This document shows positions 15,458-23,348 of a stretch of DNA of 64,000 nucleotides, piece after piece. A program made the position numbers and the translations under genes. The first letter of the stretch is position 1. Each line of letters opens with the position of its first letter. The stretch comes from a virus: positions 1 through 64,000 of the IMG/VR virus record IMGVR_UViG_3300033179_000001; one strand, 5' to 3'. The notes beneath the pieces are model-generated. The model had not been told where the DNA came from. It ran no database searches and was given only the letters and a program-made list of their open reading frames with translations.

Positions 15458-16080
15458 CAACCTCTCTCAACCCATTCGACGTGGTCCGGCAATTCGAGGC
15501 CGCACTATGCGATTATACCGGTGCCAAATATGCCGTGACGGTCAATAACTGCACCATGGCGTTGCTGCTAGCTGCTGCCTGCTGCAGGCAGGTAATCCTG
15601 AAGGGTTCAGACGGGAACGCCGTGGGCATCCCCAAGCGCACCTATGTTTCCGTTCCGATGTCGATCATCCATGCTGGATATAGGCCGACGTTTCGCGATG
15701 AAGAATGGATCGGGGCTTATTGTCTTGCCCCGCTTCCGGTATGGGACTGCGCACGTCGCTTCACATCTGGGATGTTTATTCCCGGTCAAATGCAGTGCGT
15801 CTCGTTCCATTGGCGCAAGATTCTCGGAATCCAACAGGGTGGCGCGATCCTGCACGATAACCCGTTCGCCGATGAATGGCTGCGCCGAGCCCGGTTCGAC
15901 GGCCGTCGCGAGGGTGTGGCACCCAAAGACGATGATTTCGATATGATCGGATGGCACTGCTATATGTCGCCAGAGATCGCCGCAGAGGGTTTGGTGCGAC
16001 TGGCGAACCTGCCGAAGCACAATGCCGATCTGCCCAATGATCCATATCCCGACTTGAGCCTAATGAGGATTTTCCGATGA
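15454..16080 (+). CDS. Compact DegT/DnrJ/EryC1-family aminotransferase (PseC-like)
   Basis: This encodes 208 aa, little more than half of a normal PseC (about 380 aa). It keeps the substrate entry segment YTGAKYAVTVNNCTMALLL (21-39), an Asp in VWDCA (about 98) that would hold the PLP ring nitrogen, and the Schiff-base Lys in FHWRK (122) followed by GGAI. The C-terminal small domain is almost absent. In the pathway it would add the C4 amino group to the PseB product. It is either a minimal enzyme or a truncated one; retained key residues favour function. Confidence 0.72.
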   Translation: MTTSLNPFDVVRQFEAALCDYTGAKYAVTVNNCTMALLLAAACCRQVILKGSDGNAVGIPKRTYVSVPMSIIHAGYRPTFRDEEWIGAYCLAPLPVWDCARRFTSGMFIPGQMQCVSFHWRKILGIQQGGAILHDNPFADEWLRRARFDGRREGVAPKDDDFDMIGWHCYMSPEIAAEGLVRLANLPKHNADLPNDPYPDLSLMRIFR

Positions 16081-16913
16081 CGCCAGACCTTTGCATCTAT
16101 CACGGTGGCGAATGCTTGGACGGCTTTGCGGCGGCTTGGATCGTCTGGCGTAAGTTCGGCGATAGCGTCAAGTTTCATGCCGGCGTCTATGGCAAGCCTG
16201 CACCTGATGTGACTGGACTTAACGTCGCAATCGTGGATTTCAGTTACAAGCGGCCGGAGATGATTACGCTCGCTAAAAGTGCCAAAAATATTCTGGTTCT
16301 GGATCACCACAAGACGGCAGCGGCCGAACTCCTCGGTCTTGAAGACGATCTTAGGAATGCAGAAATCGTTTTCGAGATGCAGCAATGCGGTTCAATGTTG
16401 GCATGGCAACATTATTTTCCGGGGGAACAAGCCCCATTGTTCTTGGCCTATATCCAGGATCGCGACCTCTGGACCAAGAAGATTCCCGGTGTCGAGGAAT
16501 TTACATCAGCGCTGCGCTCATACCCCATGGATTTTGGGGTTTGGAATCAGATCATTCTTGAATCAATCCGCGCAGAAAAAGCCGGATTGCCTGAGCCGCT
16601 CATCAGCGAAGGCGTTGCGATCCAGCGCTATTTCCGAACACTGGTCGAGAGTACCAAGAAGCACGCCCATATGCGCGAGATCGCCGGCTACACAGTCCCA
16701 GTCGTCAATGCATCGCTGTTTCTGGCCTCTGAGGTTTGCGGCGAGTTATGCGAAGAAAATGCTTATCGCTTCGCGGCCATGTACGCCGAGACAGCAACTG
16801 ATGTGATCTGGTCGCTACGCTCGCGCGGGGATTTCGACGTTAGCGAGGTTGCGCGCAAGTTTGGTGGAGGCGGTCACAAGAATGCCGCAGGCTTCACGGT
16901 GCCGCGTCCATGA
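16077..16913 (+). CDS. DHH/DHHA1-family phosphoesterase
   Basis: This encodes 278 aa. Motifs run in order: HGGECLDGFAAAW (9-21), VDFSY (Asp 54), LDHHKTA (DHH at 76-78), IQDRDLW, and the C-terminal DHHA1 loop KFGGGGHKNAAGF. DHH enzymes cut phosphodiester or phosphoanhydride bonds using Mn ions; oligonucleotides and cyclic dinucleotides are usual targets. It sits, coupled at both ends, between the aminotransferase and synthase, exactly where a UDP-sugar hydrolase (PseG) would be expected and is lacking. That it fills that step is only an inference; a nuclease or cyclic-dinucleotide role is equally possible. Confidence 0.85.
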   Translation: MTPDLCIYHGGECLDGFAAAWIVWRKFGDSVKFHAGVYGKPAPDVTGLNVAIVDFSYKRPEMITLAKSAKNILVLDHHKTAAAELLGLEDDLRNAEIVFEMQQCGSMLAWQHYFPGEQAPLFLAYIQDRDLWTKKIPGVEEFTSALRSYPMDFGVWNQIILESIRAEKAGLPEPLISEGVAIQRYFRTLVESTKKHAHMREIAGYTVPVVNASLFLASEVCGELCEENAYRFAAMYAETATDVIWSLRSRGDFDVSEVARKFGGGGHKNAAGFTVPRP

Positions 16914-17566
16914 CGGAAATAGTCTGCGAAATAAGCGGATCACACGGCGGCAAGATCGAAAACGCCGTTCGGCTTATCCAAGAAGCCAAGCGGGTCGGTG
17001 CAGACTCAGTGAAATTTCAGGCTTTCATCCCTGAACGTCTTGCCGCCAAGCGTGCCAAGAATCCGCGCGTTGTTCAACTGGCGATGGATTTCCACGGCCG
17101 ATCGCTGATTGATCTCTATCGCGAGACGCATACCCCGAGGCATTGGTTCCCGACGCTCATCAGAATCGCGGAGATGGAAAGCATTCCTTGGTTTTCTAGT
17201 GTGTTCGATGCTGACGATGTGGCGTTCCTGGAAACGCTGGATTGCCCCCGCTATAAGATCAGCGCGTTCGAGATGCTCGACGGCGATCTGATCAATGCTG
17301 TGGTTGCGACCGGAAAACCGATCGTGATGTCAATCCGCCCCATGGATGGCCTGACGATCCTGCGCGCGACCGAATACGACGACAAAGAGGACGGCGCACT
17401 CGGAGTTTCGGACCATTCGCCAAATATGAGGTTCATCAGCTACCGATGCCCGATGGTTGAACGGCATTTGCAATTGCCGGACGTATCCTCGCCGGATGAC
17501 GAGTTTTCATCGACGCCGGAGCAATTCCGAGAATACGTCAAAGCAATTAGGACGATGAAGGCATGA
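16910..17566 (+). CDS. Compact NeuB/PseI-family nonulosonic acid synthase
   Basis: This encodes 218 aa. The NeuB TIM-barrel pattern is clear: CEISGSHGG (6-14), ADSVKFQAF (31-39), WFSSVFDADDVAFLE, PRYKISAFEMLDGDLI, GKPIVMSI, LGVSDHS, then VERHLQLP...DDEFSSTPEQFREYV. These enzymes condense a 6-deoxy hexosamine or ManNAc with phosphoenolpyruvate. Typical members have about 340 aa, with a C-terminal antifreeze-like SAF domain that closes the active site of the partner subunit. That domain is missing here, as are several barrel loops. The substrate cannot be told by reading. Confidence 0.8.
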   Translation: MTEIVCEISGSHGGKIENAVRLIQEAKRVGADSVKFQAFIPERLAAKRAKNPRVVQLAMDFHGRSLIDLYRETHTPRHWFPTLIRIAEMESIPWFSSVFDADDVAFLETLDCPRYKISAFEMLDGDLINAVVATGKPIVMSIRPMDGLTILRATEYDDKEDGALGVSDHSPNMRFISYRCPMVERHLQLPDVSSPDDEFSSTPEQFREYVKAIRTMKA

Positions 17567-17739
17567 AAATATATTTCCTTCCACAGCAAGATATCAGCGC
17601 GTTTGAACTTGCCTGCATATTTGCAAGGATTTCTAGTCATGTACCGCCGCGTCATGGTGTAAATATCTCGGAATCTCAATGGGACTCATTAGCACCAGAG
17701 ATTAAAAAACACTGGTCTCTTGAACCTCCGAAAGATTAA
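17563..17739 (+). CDS. Hypothetical small protein
   Basis: This encodes 58 aa, starting in ATGA overlap with the synthase gene. It reads MKIYFLPQQDISAFELACIFARISSHV, then a polar end with a WSLEPPKD tail. No family is seen. Confidence 0.5.
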   Translation: MKIYFLPQQDISAFELACIFARISSHVPPRHGVNISESQWDSLAPEIKKHWSLEPPKD

Positions 17740-17741
17740 CG

Positions 17742-18014
17742 ATGATGGTCGCATGCAAGGAATGCTCGACGATCTATAACGATGCCGATCGGTCGACCAT
17801 TTGCCCGCACGACTGGATTATGCCCCCGATTGATCTGATGCAGAAAAAACTGGCGCTTGAATTGATTGACCACGACATCTGCTTTGCTCACCAGCCTGAC
17901 GGTCCAACCCACCGCATTCAATCGATCACATGGAATGGAATGGTGACGTTGCACGATATGGTTGGTCAGTTCGCGCCGCATCTATTCGTAAAGGCAAACA
18001 AGGAAACCAAATGA
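17742..18014 (+). CDS. Small Cys/His-rich zinc-ribbon-like protein
   Basis: This encodes 90 aa. Cys pairs at the N-terminus (ACKECSTIYND, then TICPHDW) suggest a zinc-binding knuckle. ATG at 17745 is an equally good start. It is coupled to the amidotransferase gene by ATGA. Its role is unknown. Confidence 0.55.
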   Translation: MMVACKECSTIYNDADRSTICPHDWIMPPIDLMQKKLALELIDHDICFAHQPDGPTHRIQSITWNGMVTLHDMVGQFAPHLFVKANKETK

Positions 18015-19153
18015 ACCGAGTCTACTGTGTTCGGTGCCTTATACCTGCCGAAAAACCTGATATCAGTTTCGATTCGTCTGGTCTCTGCTCTGCCTGCCAA
18101 GCCTTCGACGCGCGCTCACTGATCGATTGGGATGCACGGGAAACAGACTTCCGCAGAGTGGTCCTAGAAGCCCGTAGGGAGGCCGCTGATCGTGGTGCAT
18201 CCCATGACTGCATTGTCCCCGTCAGTGGGGGCAAAGACAGCCATGCTCAGGTCCTACGGGCTCTGGACTACGGTCTGCGCATTCTCGCCGTCACCGCAGA
18301 GACCGACCACCTATCAGACATCGGCCGGCGCAACCTGGACAACATTGCGAAACTCGGCTGCGACCATATCGAGGTGAAGACGAATCCCGTGCTCCGGCGT
18401 AAGATCAATCGTTTCACGCTGGAAACCATTGGAGATATATCGTGGGCCGAACATATCACGATCTTTTCCATTCCGATCCGAATCGCCTCGATGATGAAAA
18501 TTCCATTGGTCATCTGGGGAGAAAACCCACAAAACGAGTATGGCGGGCCGGCCGAATCACAAAAGGCAACCGAACTAACGGAGGCGTGGCTAAACGAGTT
18601 CGGCGGGCTAAATGGACTGCGTATCGACGATGTCGAAGCGAATTTAGGACCGATTGGTAACTTATATCGTTATCCTGAATTTCATCCGGACGCGCGAAAG
18701 TTAGAAGGCGATGCTGCACCAAGTGGCATCTTCTTGGGCCAATTCTTTCCATGGTCAGGATACGATAACGCCATTCTGGCTCACCAGCACGGATTTGAAT
18801 TATCTAAGGAACCCGTGGAGGTTTCTGGGTTCTGTTATGAGAACTTAGACAATGGACAAACTGGCCTGCACGATCGAATGAAATTCACAAAGTTCGGGTT
18901 TGGACGCGCCACAGATATATGCTCGAACCTCATTCGACGTGGCCTCATGACGCGAGATCACGCAATCGAGCACGTCAAGCAATGGGATGGCAAATTTCCG
19001 TTCACCTATCTCGGTATCGGTATTGGAAAAATCTTGCGTGAGATCGGCATGACCATTGACGATTATCTGGCTGTCGAGGCCAACTTTGCCAACCGAGACT
19101 TGTTTGATATCGGGCCAGAAGGCATCGCGATTCCTAAGTTTGAGGTGCAGTGA
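18011..19153 (+). CDS. N-acetyl sugar amidotransferase (WbpG/PseA family)
   Basis: This encodes 380 aa. Two Cys pairs at residues 6/9 and 26/29 (YCVRC, LCSAC) precede a PP-loop ATP site VSGGKDS (71-77), and the conserved GENPQNEYGG segment follows. WbpG/PseA enzymes use ATP and ammonia to turn an acetamido group on a sugar or nonulosonic acid into an acetamidino group. They normally work with HisH- and HisF-like partners; a HisF-like gene follows at 20202, but no HisH-like glutaminase is seen. In a pseudaminic context this would give the 7-acetamidino form, an inference. Confidence 0.88.
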   Translation: MNRVYCVRCLIPAEKPDISFDSSGLCSACQAFDARSLIDWDARETDFRRVVLEARREAADRGASHDCIVPVSGGKDSHAQVLRALDYGLRILAVTAETDHLSDIGRRNLDNIAKLGCDHIEVKTNPVLRRKINRFTLETIGDISWAEHITIFSIPIRIASMMKIPLVIWGENPQNEYGGPAESQKATELTEAWLNEFGGLNGLRIDDVEANLGPIGNLYRYPEFHPDARKLEGDAAPSGIFLGQFFPWSGYDNAILAHQHGFELSKEPVEVSGFCYENLDNGQTGLHDRMKFTKFGFGRATDICSNLIRRGLMTRDHAIEHVKQWDGKFPFTYLGIGIGKILREIGMTIDDYLAVEANFANRDLFDIGPEGIAIPKFEVQ

Positions 19154-19392
19154 TGCATATTCTTTATGACGAAGACGAATTTGAAACCATCGTCACAAGT
19201 CGCCCCTGCATGTCTTGCGGTGGGAATCGGGGGAAGTGTCGTGGCGTCGGCTGCAACGGCTCATTCGGAGTTGGATCGCGCCGACGTACCCCAGCCGAAG
19301 TGAAAGAGATCAAAGCGAAACGCCAACGTGAACATGAAGATGCCATCTTGGCTGAGGCCGATTTGATACGGCATCGTCGCGGCTTACGCTAA
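19153..19392 (+). CDS. Small CxxC protein
   Basis: This encodes 79 aa; ATG overlaps the previous TGA by one base, and a GTG 3 nt earlier is possible. The CMSCGGNRGKCRGVGC cluster (four Cys) suggests a zinc ribbon. The C-terminal half is a basic and acidic helix. No named family. Confidence 0.55.
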   Translation: MHILYDEDEFETIVTSRPCMSCGGNRGKCRGVGCNGSFGVGSRRRTPAEVKEIKAKRQREHEDAILAEADLIRHRRGLR

Positions 19393-19406
19393 TACCAGAG
19401 CACACC

Positions 19407-19832
19407 ATGAAATCCATCCGCCTAACCGATGTCTACACGCAGCAAGTCGAGAGCATGGTTGCAACCGTTTTCCTGTACGAACTACTGGCCGAGCGCGATC
19501 CGGTCACAAACATTAGCCATCGCGAAATGCCGTCATTTGATGCGCACCGGACCTTCGTCGATTCTCGCCCTTACAAGGCTTGGTACATCGTTTTTTTGGA
19601 TGACGAACCGATCGGCGCAACCTACCTCTCAAACGAGAACGAGATCGGCATTTTCATCAAGAGGGCACATCAGGGCCACGGCTACGGTAAGCAGGCGATT
19701 TACCTGCTGATGAAGATGCACCCCGCAAAACGGTTTCTAGCCAACATCGCGCCGGGAAATTCGCGGTCACTCGCGATGTTCGAAAAATTGGGGTTCGAAC
19801 TAGTCCAATTCACATTTGCAAAGGAGAAATAA
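19407..19832 (+). CDS. GNAT N-acetyltransferase (PseH-like candidate)
   Basis: This encodes 141 aa. The GNAT fold is shown by PIGATYLSNENEIGIFIKRAHQGHGYGKQAI, with the acetyl-CoA loop QGHGYG, then NIAPGNSRSLAMFEKLGF. In pseudaminic pathways PseH acetylates the 4-amino group of the PseC product; this gene is placed within such a set and has the right size. Similar GNATs also occur alone in phages, so the substrate is inferred from context only. Confidence 0.8.
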   Translation: MKSIRLTDVYTQQVESMVATVFLYELLAERDPVTNISHREMPSFDAHRTFVDSRPYKAWYIVFLDDEPIGATYLSNENEIGIFIKRAHQGHGYGKQAIYLLMKMHPAKRFLANIAPGNSRSLAMFEKLGFELVQFTFAKEK

Positions 19833-19833
19833 C

Positions 19834-20202
19834 ATGTCGAAATTTCGAAAGAAACCTGTAGTTATCGAAGCATCGCAATGGTTCAAGAACGGAGATCATC
19901 CGGCCGACTATGAACATGATCAGGACGGGATGGAAAAAGGCGTGCAACGAACTTTCTCTGGAGCAGAACGCAAAGCTCGCGGATGGGAAGGCGGCATCGT
20001 TCGTTATTATCGCCGTCCAGACGATTCCGGTTCTCGCGCATGCGAGCATTGCAGCAAGACGATGCACGAACATGGTTGGATCGATACGCTTGAAGGTGGC
20101 CACAACGTCTGCCCTGGCGACTGGATCATTACTGGGGTCAAGGGCGAGCGCTATCCATGCAAGCCAGACATTTTTGCAGCCACATATGAGCCTGCAGAGT
20201 AA
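19834..20202 (+). CDS. Conserved phage protein with Cys/His cluster
   Basis: This encodes 122 aa; AAGGAG lies upstream of ATG. FRKKPVVIEASQWFKNGDHP at the N-terminus and YPCKPDIFAATYEP at the C-terminus are recurring in a widespread small phage protein family of unknown function. A CEHC..H pattern lies in the middle. It is a passenger among the sugar genes. Confidence 0.7.
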   Translation: MSKFRKKPVVIEASQWFKNGDHPADYEHDQDGMEKGVQRTFSGAERKARGWEGGIVRYYRRPDDSGSRACEHCSKTMHEHGWIDTLEGGHNVCPGDWIITGVKGERYPCKPDIFAATYEPAE

Positions 20203-20930
20203 TGTTGAAAACGCGTGTTATCCCCGTTTTGCTCTGGGACCAACGCGGTCTTTGCAAGCCTGTGGCATTCAAGCGTCCCGGCCGATTCGTCGGGTCGCTG
20301 ATGTCGGCCGCGCTGCTTTATGAGAATCGAACCTGTGACGAATTGATCTTGCTCGATATCGATGTAACATCGAATGGTCGCGGCCCTCGCTTTGAGGAGA
20401 TCAAGCAATTCACATCAAAACTGTTCTGCCCGGTCACGGTTGGCGGTGGCGTTCGATCCTTGGAGGACATTCGTGGTCTGCTCCATGCCGGTGCCGATAA
20501 GGTCGTGATCCGCTCGCACGCCTCACCTGATTTCATCCGAGAAGCTTCCAAGAAGTTCGGAGCGCAATGTGTCGTGGTAGCGATCGACTACACGGTGACG
20601 ACTTTCGAGGATACCGGCATGGTCGCGCTGCAAGCCGCTCACATGGAGCGATGTGGTGCAGGCGAAATTGTCCTGACCAATAAGGATCGTGACGGGACTC
20701 GAACCGGCTATGACCTCGAAACCTTGAAATTGGTCTGCAAGACTGTCGATATCCCCGTCATCGCCAATGGGGGCTGTTCTGGCCCAATCAATATGCTCAG
20801 CGCGATTGAGGACGGAGCCCACGCGGTTGCAGCATCGTCTATATTTCTTTATGAGAATATATCGCCTTCGGCATGCAAAACGTATTTGGCCAAGGCTGGT
20901 ATTCCCGTGAGGATAGAGGAAAATGGTTAA
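20202..20930 (+). CDS. HisF-like cyclase subunit paired with sugar amidotransferase
   Basis: This encodes 242 aa. The (beta/alpha)8 barrel of HisF is recognisable: VIPVLLWDQRGL, LILLDIDVTSNGRGPRFEEI, VTVGGGVRSLEDIRGLL, VVAIDY, then TNKDRDGTRTGYDLETL and VIANGGCS. The N-terminal active-site segment differs from true histidine HisF (no CLDV), as in the HisF2 proteins that channel ammonia to WbpG-type amidotransferases. The start is adjacent to the stop before it. A role with the gene at 18011 is strongly suggested; a HisH partner would have to come from the host. Confidence 0.85.
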   Translation: MLKTRVIPVLLWDQRGLCKPVAFKRPGRFVGSLMSAALLYENRTCDELILLDIDVTSNGRGPRFEEIKQFTSKLFCPVTVGGGVRSLEDIRGLLHAGADKVVIRSHASPDFIREASKKFGAQCVVVAIDYTVTTFEDTGMVALQAAHMERCGAGEIVLTNKDRDGTRTGYDLETLKLVCKTVDIPVIANGGCSGPINMLSAIEDGAHAVAASSIFLYENISPSACKTYLAKAGIPVRIEENG

Positions 20931-21180
20931 GTATGCGTCTTCTGCCCGCGCTGGTGATATCGCTAGGTGCATCAACGGCCACGATCTTTACCGGCTATTG
21001 GCCGATGTCGTTCCCGGCTCTGTGATGCAATCCAGCATGTTTGAACCAATCGGGGATACCCCTAAGCCGCAATACGGCCAACAGATCGAGCGTTGCCACA
21101 TCTGCGGCACACCTTGGGTCACCAGTGGTCCGGGTGGCGGCTGGGTGTTCTGTAACCTGCGACGGCAGATAGAGATATGA
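20923..21180 (+). CDS. Small zinc-ribbon-like protein
   Basis: This encodes 85 aa, overlapping the HisF-like gene by 8 nt. ERCHICGTPWVTSGPGGGWVFC gives one Cys pair and a further Cys. No family is recognised. Confidence 0.5.
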   Translation: MVKYASSARAGDIARCINGHDLYRLLADVVPGSVMQSSMFEPIGDTPKPQYGQQIERCHICGTPWVTSGPGGGWVFCNLRRQIEI

Positions 21181-21350
21181 CACCAAGATTACGATGGATT
21201 TGCGCAATCGTCTCTGCGCTTAGTTTCTTGTGCGGTCTTACTGACTTTGGCCGTAATATTGATTGGTATGCCATTTTGGTGGTGATAGTTTTTGGTGCTT
21301 TTATCGCTGGCATCATCATTCATGCTGGAAAATCTTCGGAAGGATCATGA
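21177..21350 (+). CDS. Two-span membrane protein
   Basis: This encodes 57 aa, in ATGA overlap. Two hydrophobic helices (ICAIVSALSFLCGL and YAILVVIVFGAFIAGIIIHAG) are joined by a short polar loop. The function is unknown; it is the only membrane protein among the sugar genes. Confidence 0.55.
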   Translation: MTPRLRWICAIVSALSFLCGLTDFGRNIDWYAILVVIVFGAFIAGIIIHAGKSSEGS

Positions 21351-21793
21351 TGCGCTATTTTCTCGACACAGAGTTCAACGGCATGGGTGGAGACCTGATT
21401 AGTCTTGCGATGGTCTCGGAAGAGGGCGATCGTTACGCCTATTTTGCCACCAAATGCTTAAACCCAGTCCCCTGGGTCGACGAACATGTTATGCCGATAA
21501 TAAAACTTGTCGGAGCAACTCCAATGCCCGTGAAGCCAGATCAATTCGGCATTGGCATCTCGCTATTCCTTTCGCGAGACAGAGAGCCAATTATTATCGC
21601 CGATTGGCCTGACGACATTGCATATTTCTGCAAGGCTTTGATCGTCGGCCCGGGCCAGATGGTCGACATCCCATCGCTCAAATTCGAAATCATCCGGATT
21701 GATGCCTATCCGACGACACTTGCCGGCGCTGTTCGGCATAACGCGCTTTGGGATGCGAGGGCGCTGAGGCACAAGATCATGGTTGAGAGATGA
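21350..21793 (+). CDS. DEDD (RNase T/DnaQ-like) 3'-5' exonuclease
   Basis: This encodes 147 aa. The first motif DTEFNG (residues 5-10) carries the two acidic residues, the second appears as ADWPDDI, and the last as HNALWDARAL with His and Asp. Unlike the similar gene at 4207, the three motifs look intact. Phages use such enzymes in DNA repair or RNA turnover. ATG at 21347 is also possible. Confidence 0.75.
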   Translation: MRYFLDTEFNGMGGDLISLAMVSEEGDRYAYFATKCLNPVPWVDEHVMPIIKLVGATPMPVKPDQFGIGISLFLSRDREPIIIADWPDDIAYFCKALIVGPGQMVDIPSLKFEIIRIDAYPTTLAGAVRHNALWDARALRHKIMVER

Positions 21794-21984
21794 ATTATCA
21801 AATCAACATTTCTGTTCGGTTCGATCCATGCGCATTGCGGGAACATGATTTTCAGCCAGATACGTTCGGGCTTGCGTCTTTGACGAAAGTCGAAACCTGC
21901 ACCCGTTGTGGGCTATTTCGGTATCCGAGATTGAAAATGAATGGGATAAATCGCAACGCTTCATTAATTTGGAAGAATGCATGA
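21790..21984 (+). CDS. Small CxxC protein
   Basis: This encodes 64 aa, ATGA-coupled on both sides. A TCTRCGLFR motif and an earlier Cys with His suggest a zinc site. It directly precedes the cytidylyltransferase gene. Confidence 0.5.
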   Translation: MNYQINISVRFDPCALREHDFQPDTFGLASLTKVETCTRCGLFRYPRLKMNGINRNASLIWKNA

Positions 21985-22715
21985 CTACGGCCATCATCTG
22001 CCAAGCTCGTATGACATCTAAACGATTTCCGGGGAAAGTGCTCATGCCACTAGCCGGCAAGCCCGTGCTTGAGCGAGTGCTCGAACGGTGTGCGCTTGTG
22101 CCATTTGTCGATACCATCGTGTGCGCGTTCCCAGCCGATGACGCCTCCATCCCGATCTATCAACTTTGCAACTCCATGGGAGTGGCTTGTGCGAGCGGTT
22201 CGGAAGACGATGTGCTCAGTCGTTATTACGACGCCGCAACTATGTACGGTATCGATACCATCGTCAGGATTACGGCCGACTGCCCGTTCCTTGATCCAGT
22301 TGTGGCCGGGGAGGTGCTGGCGCTGCTCAAAGCCGAGAATCTCGATTATTGCTCCAATGTCTTCCCTGTGCGGACTTATCCGAAAGGATTTGATGTGGAG
22401 GCTTTCAGTTATGATTGCCTTGAGGCCGCACATCTTCTCACAAAAAGTGCAGAGAATCGCGAGCACGTAACTTTATGGATGCAGCGCCGCAAGGGACTTC
22501 GTCGTGCCAACGTTCGGCAGAAGATAGACCGTTCCGGCCTGAATTTCTGTGTTGATTATCCCGAAGACATCGAACGCCTTGAAAAACTCGTCGCCAAGAT
22601 GCGCCTTCCCGGCCTCGGGATGAACGCTACCGGAACCCTTCCTGCGATCGATAAGGTATCGCAATGGACAAAACAGTTGATGGAGATGACGACTGATGAC
22701 CGAAAACCGAACTAA
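21981..22715 (+). CDS. SpsF/PseF-type cytidylyltransferase for nonulosonic acid
   Basis: This encodes 244 aa. The N-terminal nucleotide-binding loop AIICQARMTSKRFPGKVLMPLAGKPVLE is the signature of the SpsF/CMP-KDO synthetase-like group, and RITADCPFLDPVV holds the metal-binding Asp. These enzymes activate sugars with CTP; SpsF-like members occur in pseudaminic-type gene clusters in place of NeuA-like PseF. The overlap with the previous stop is ATGA. CMP activation of the final sugar is the expected role. Confidence 0.82.
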   Translation: MTTAIICQARMTSKRFPGKVLMPLAGKPVLERVLERCALVPFVDTIVCAFPADDASIPIYQLCNSMGVACASGSEDDVLSRYYDAATMYGIDTIVRITADCPFLDPVVAGEVLALLKAENLDYCSNVFPVRTYPKGFDVEAFSYDCLEAAHLLTKSAENREHVTLWMQRRKGLRRANVRQKIDRSGLNFCVDYPEDIERLEKLVAKMRLPGLGMNATGTLPAIDKVSQWTKQLMEMTTDDRKPN

Positions 22716-23337
22716 GAACACCGAAGCATGGGCCGGCGGATGGGGAAATTCGTATCAGGAGAGGAATCAATCATCGTGGGTCGGTATCAAGAACCGCTCC
22801 CGTCTGTTCGGCGACATCTTCCAAGCCATGGAGACTGCCTGCAAGTCCTTCCCGACCTCGGTGATTGAGGTTGGAGGTGGGTGCGGGGATAACCTGCGGG
22901 CCATCGACATGGTCTATGAGCGGTCACGCCATCCCATCAAACTCATGTCCTGCGATCCGAACGAAACCGCCCGCAAGGCCATGGCAGACGTGGCTACGGT
23001 ACTTCCCGGGGACCTCAGTCAGTTGCCCTATCAGGACGATGCAGCCGATCTGGTGTTCACGTCAGGCGTTCTTATCCACGTCCCGCCAGCCGAGTTGCCT
23101 CGCGCACTGTCAGAAATTCACCGAGTGTCAAAACGCTGGATTCTGTCGATCGAGTATTTCAATTCGACACCAGATGAGGTGGTCTATCGCGGCCAGTCAG
23201 GCATGCTCTGGCGCCGAGATTGGGGCGAGGCATGGATGACACAGTTTCCGACGCTCAAGCCAATCGGAAATGGCTTTGCGTGGAAGCGGACCACTGGTTT
23301 GGATAATGTCCACTGGTTTCTCCTCGAACTTCCGTAG
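22696..23337 (+). CDS. Pseudaminic acid biosynthesis-associated SAM methyltransferase
   Basis: This encodes 213 aa, overlapping the previous gene by 20 nt. SAM motif I is VIEVGGGCGDNLRAI (56-70), with the acidic residue in MSCDPNE and the post-motif LPGDLSQLPYQDDAADLVFTSGVLIH. The opening KNTEAWAGGWGNSYQERN is typical of the methylase family associated with pseudaminic acid loci. It may methylate the sugar or its amidino group. It is the last enzyme of the set; its stop is followed by a homing endonuclease. Confidence 0.82.
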   Translation: MTENRTKNTEAWAGGWGNSYQERNQSSWVGIKNRSRLFGDIFQAMETACKSFPTSVIEVGGGCGDNLRAIDMVYERSRHPIKLMSCDPNETARKAMADVATVLPGDLSQLPYQDDAADLVFTSGVLIHVPPAELPRALSEIHRVSKRWILSIEYFNSTPDEVVYRGQSGMLWRRDWGEAWMTQFPTLKPIGNGFAWKRTTGLDNVHWFLLELP

Positions 23338-23348
23338 GGAGCTACCGC

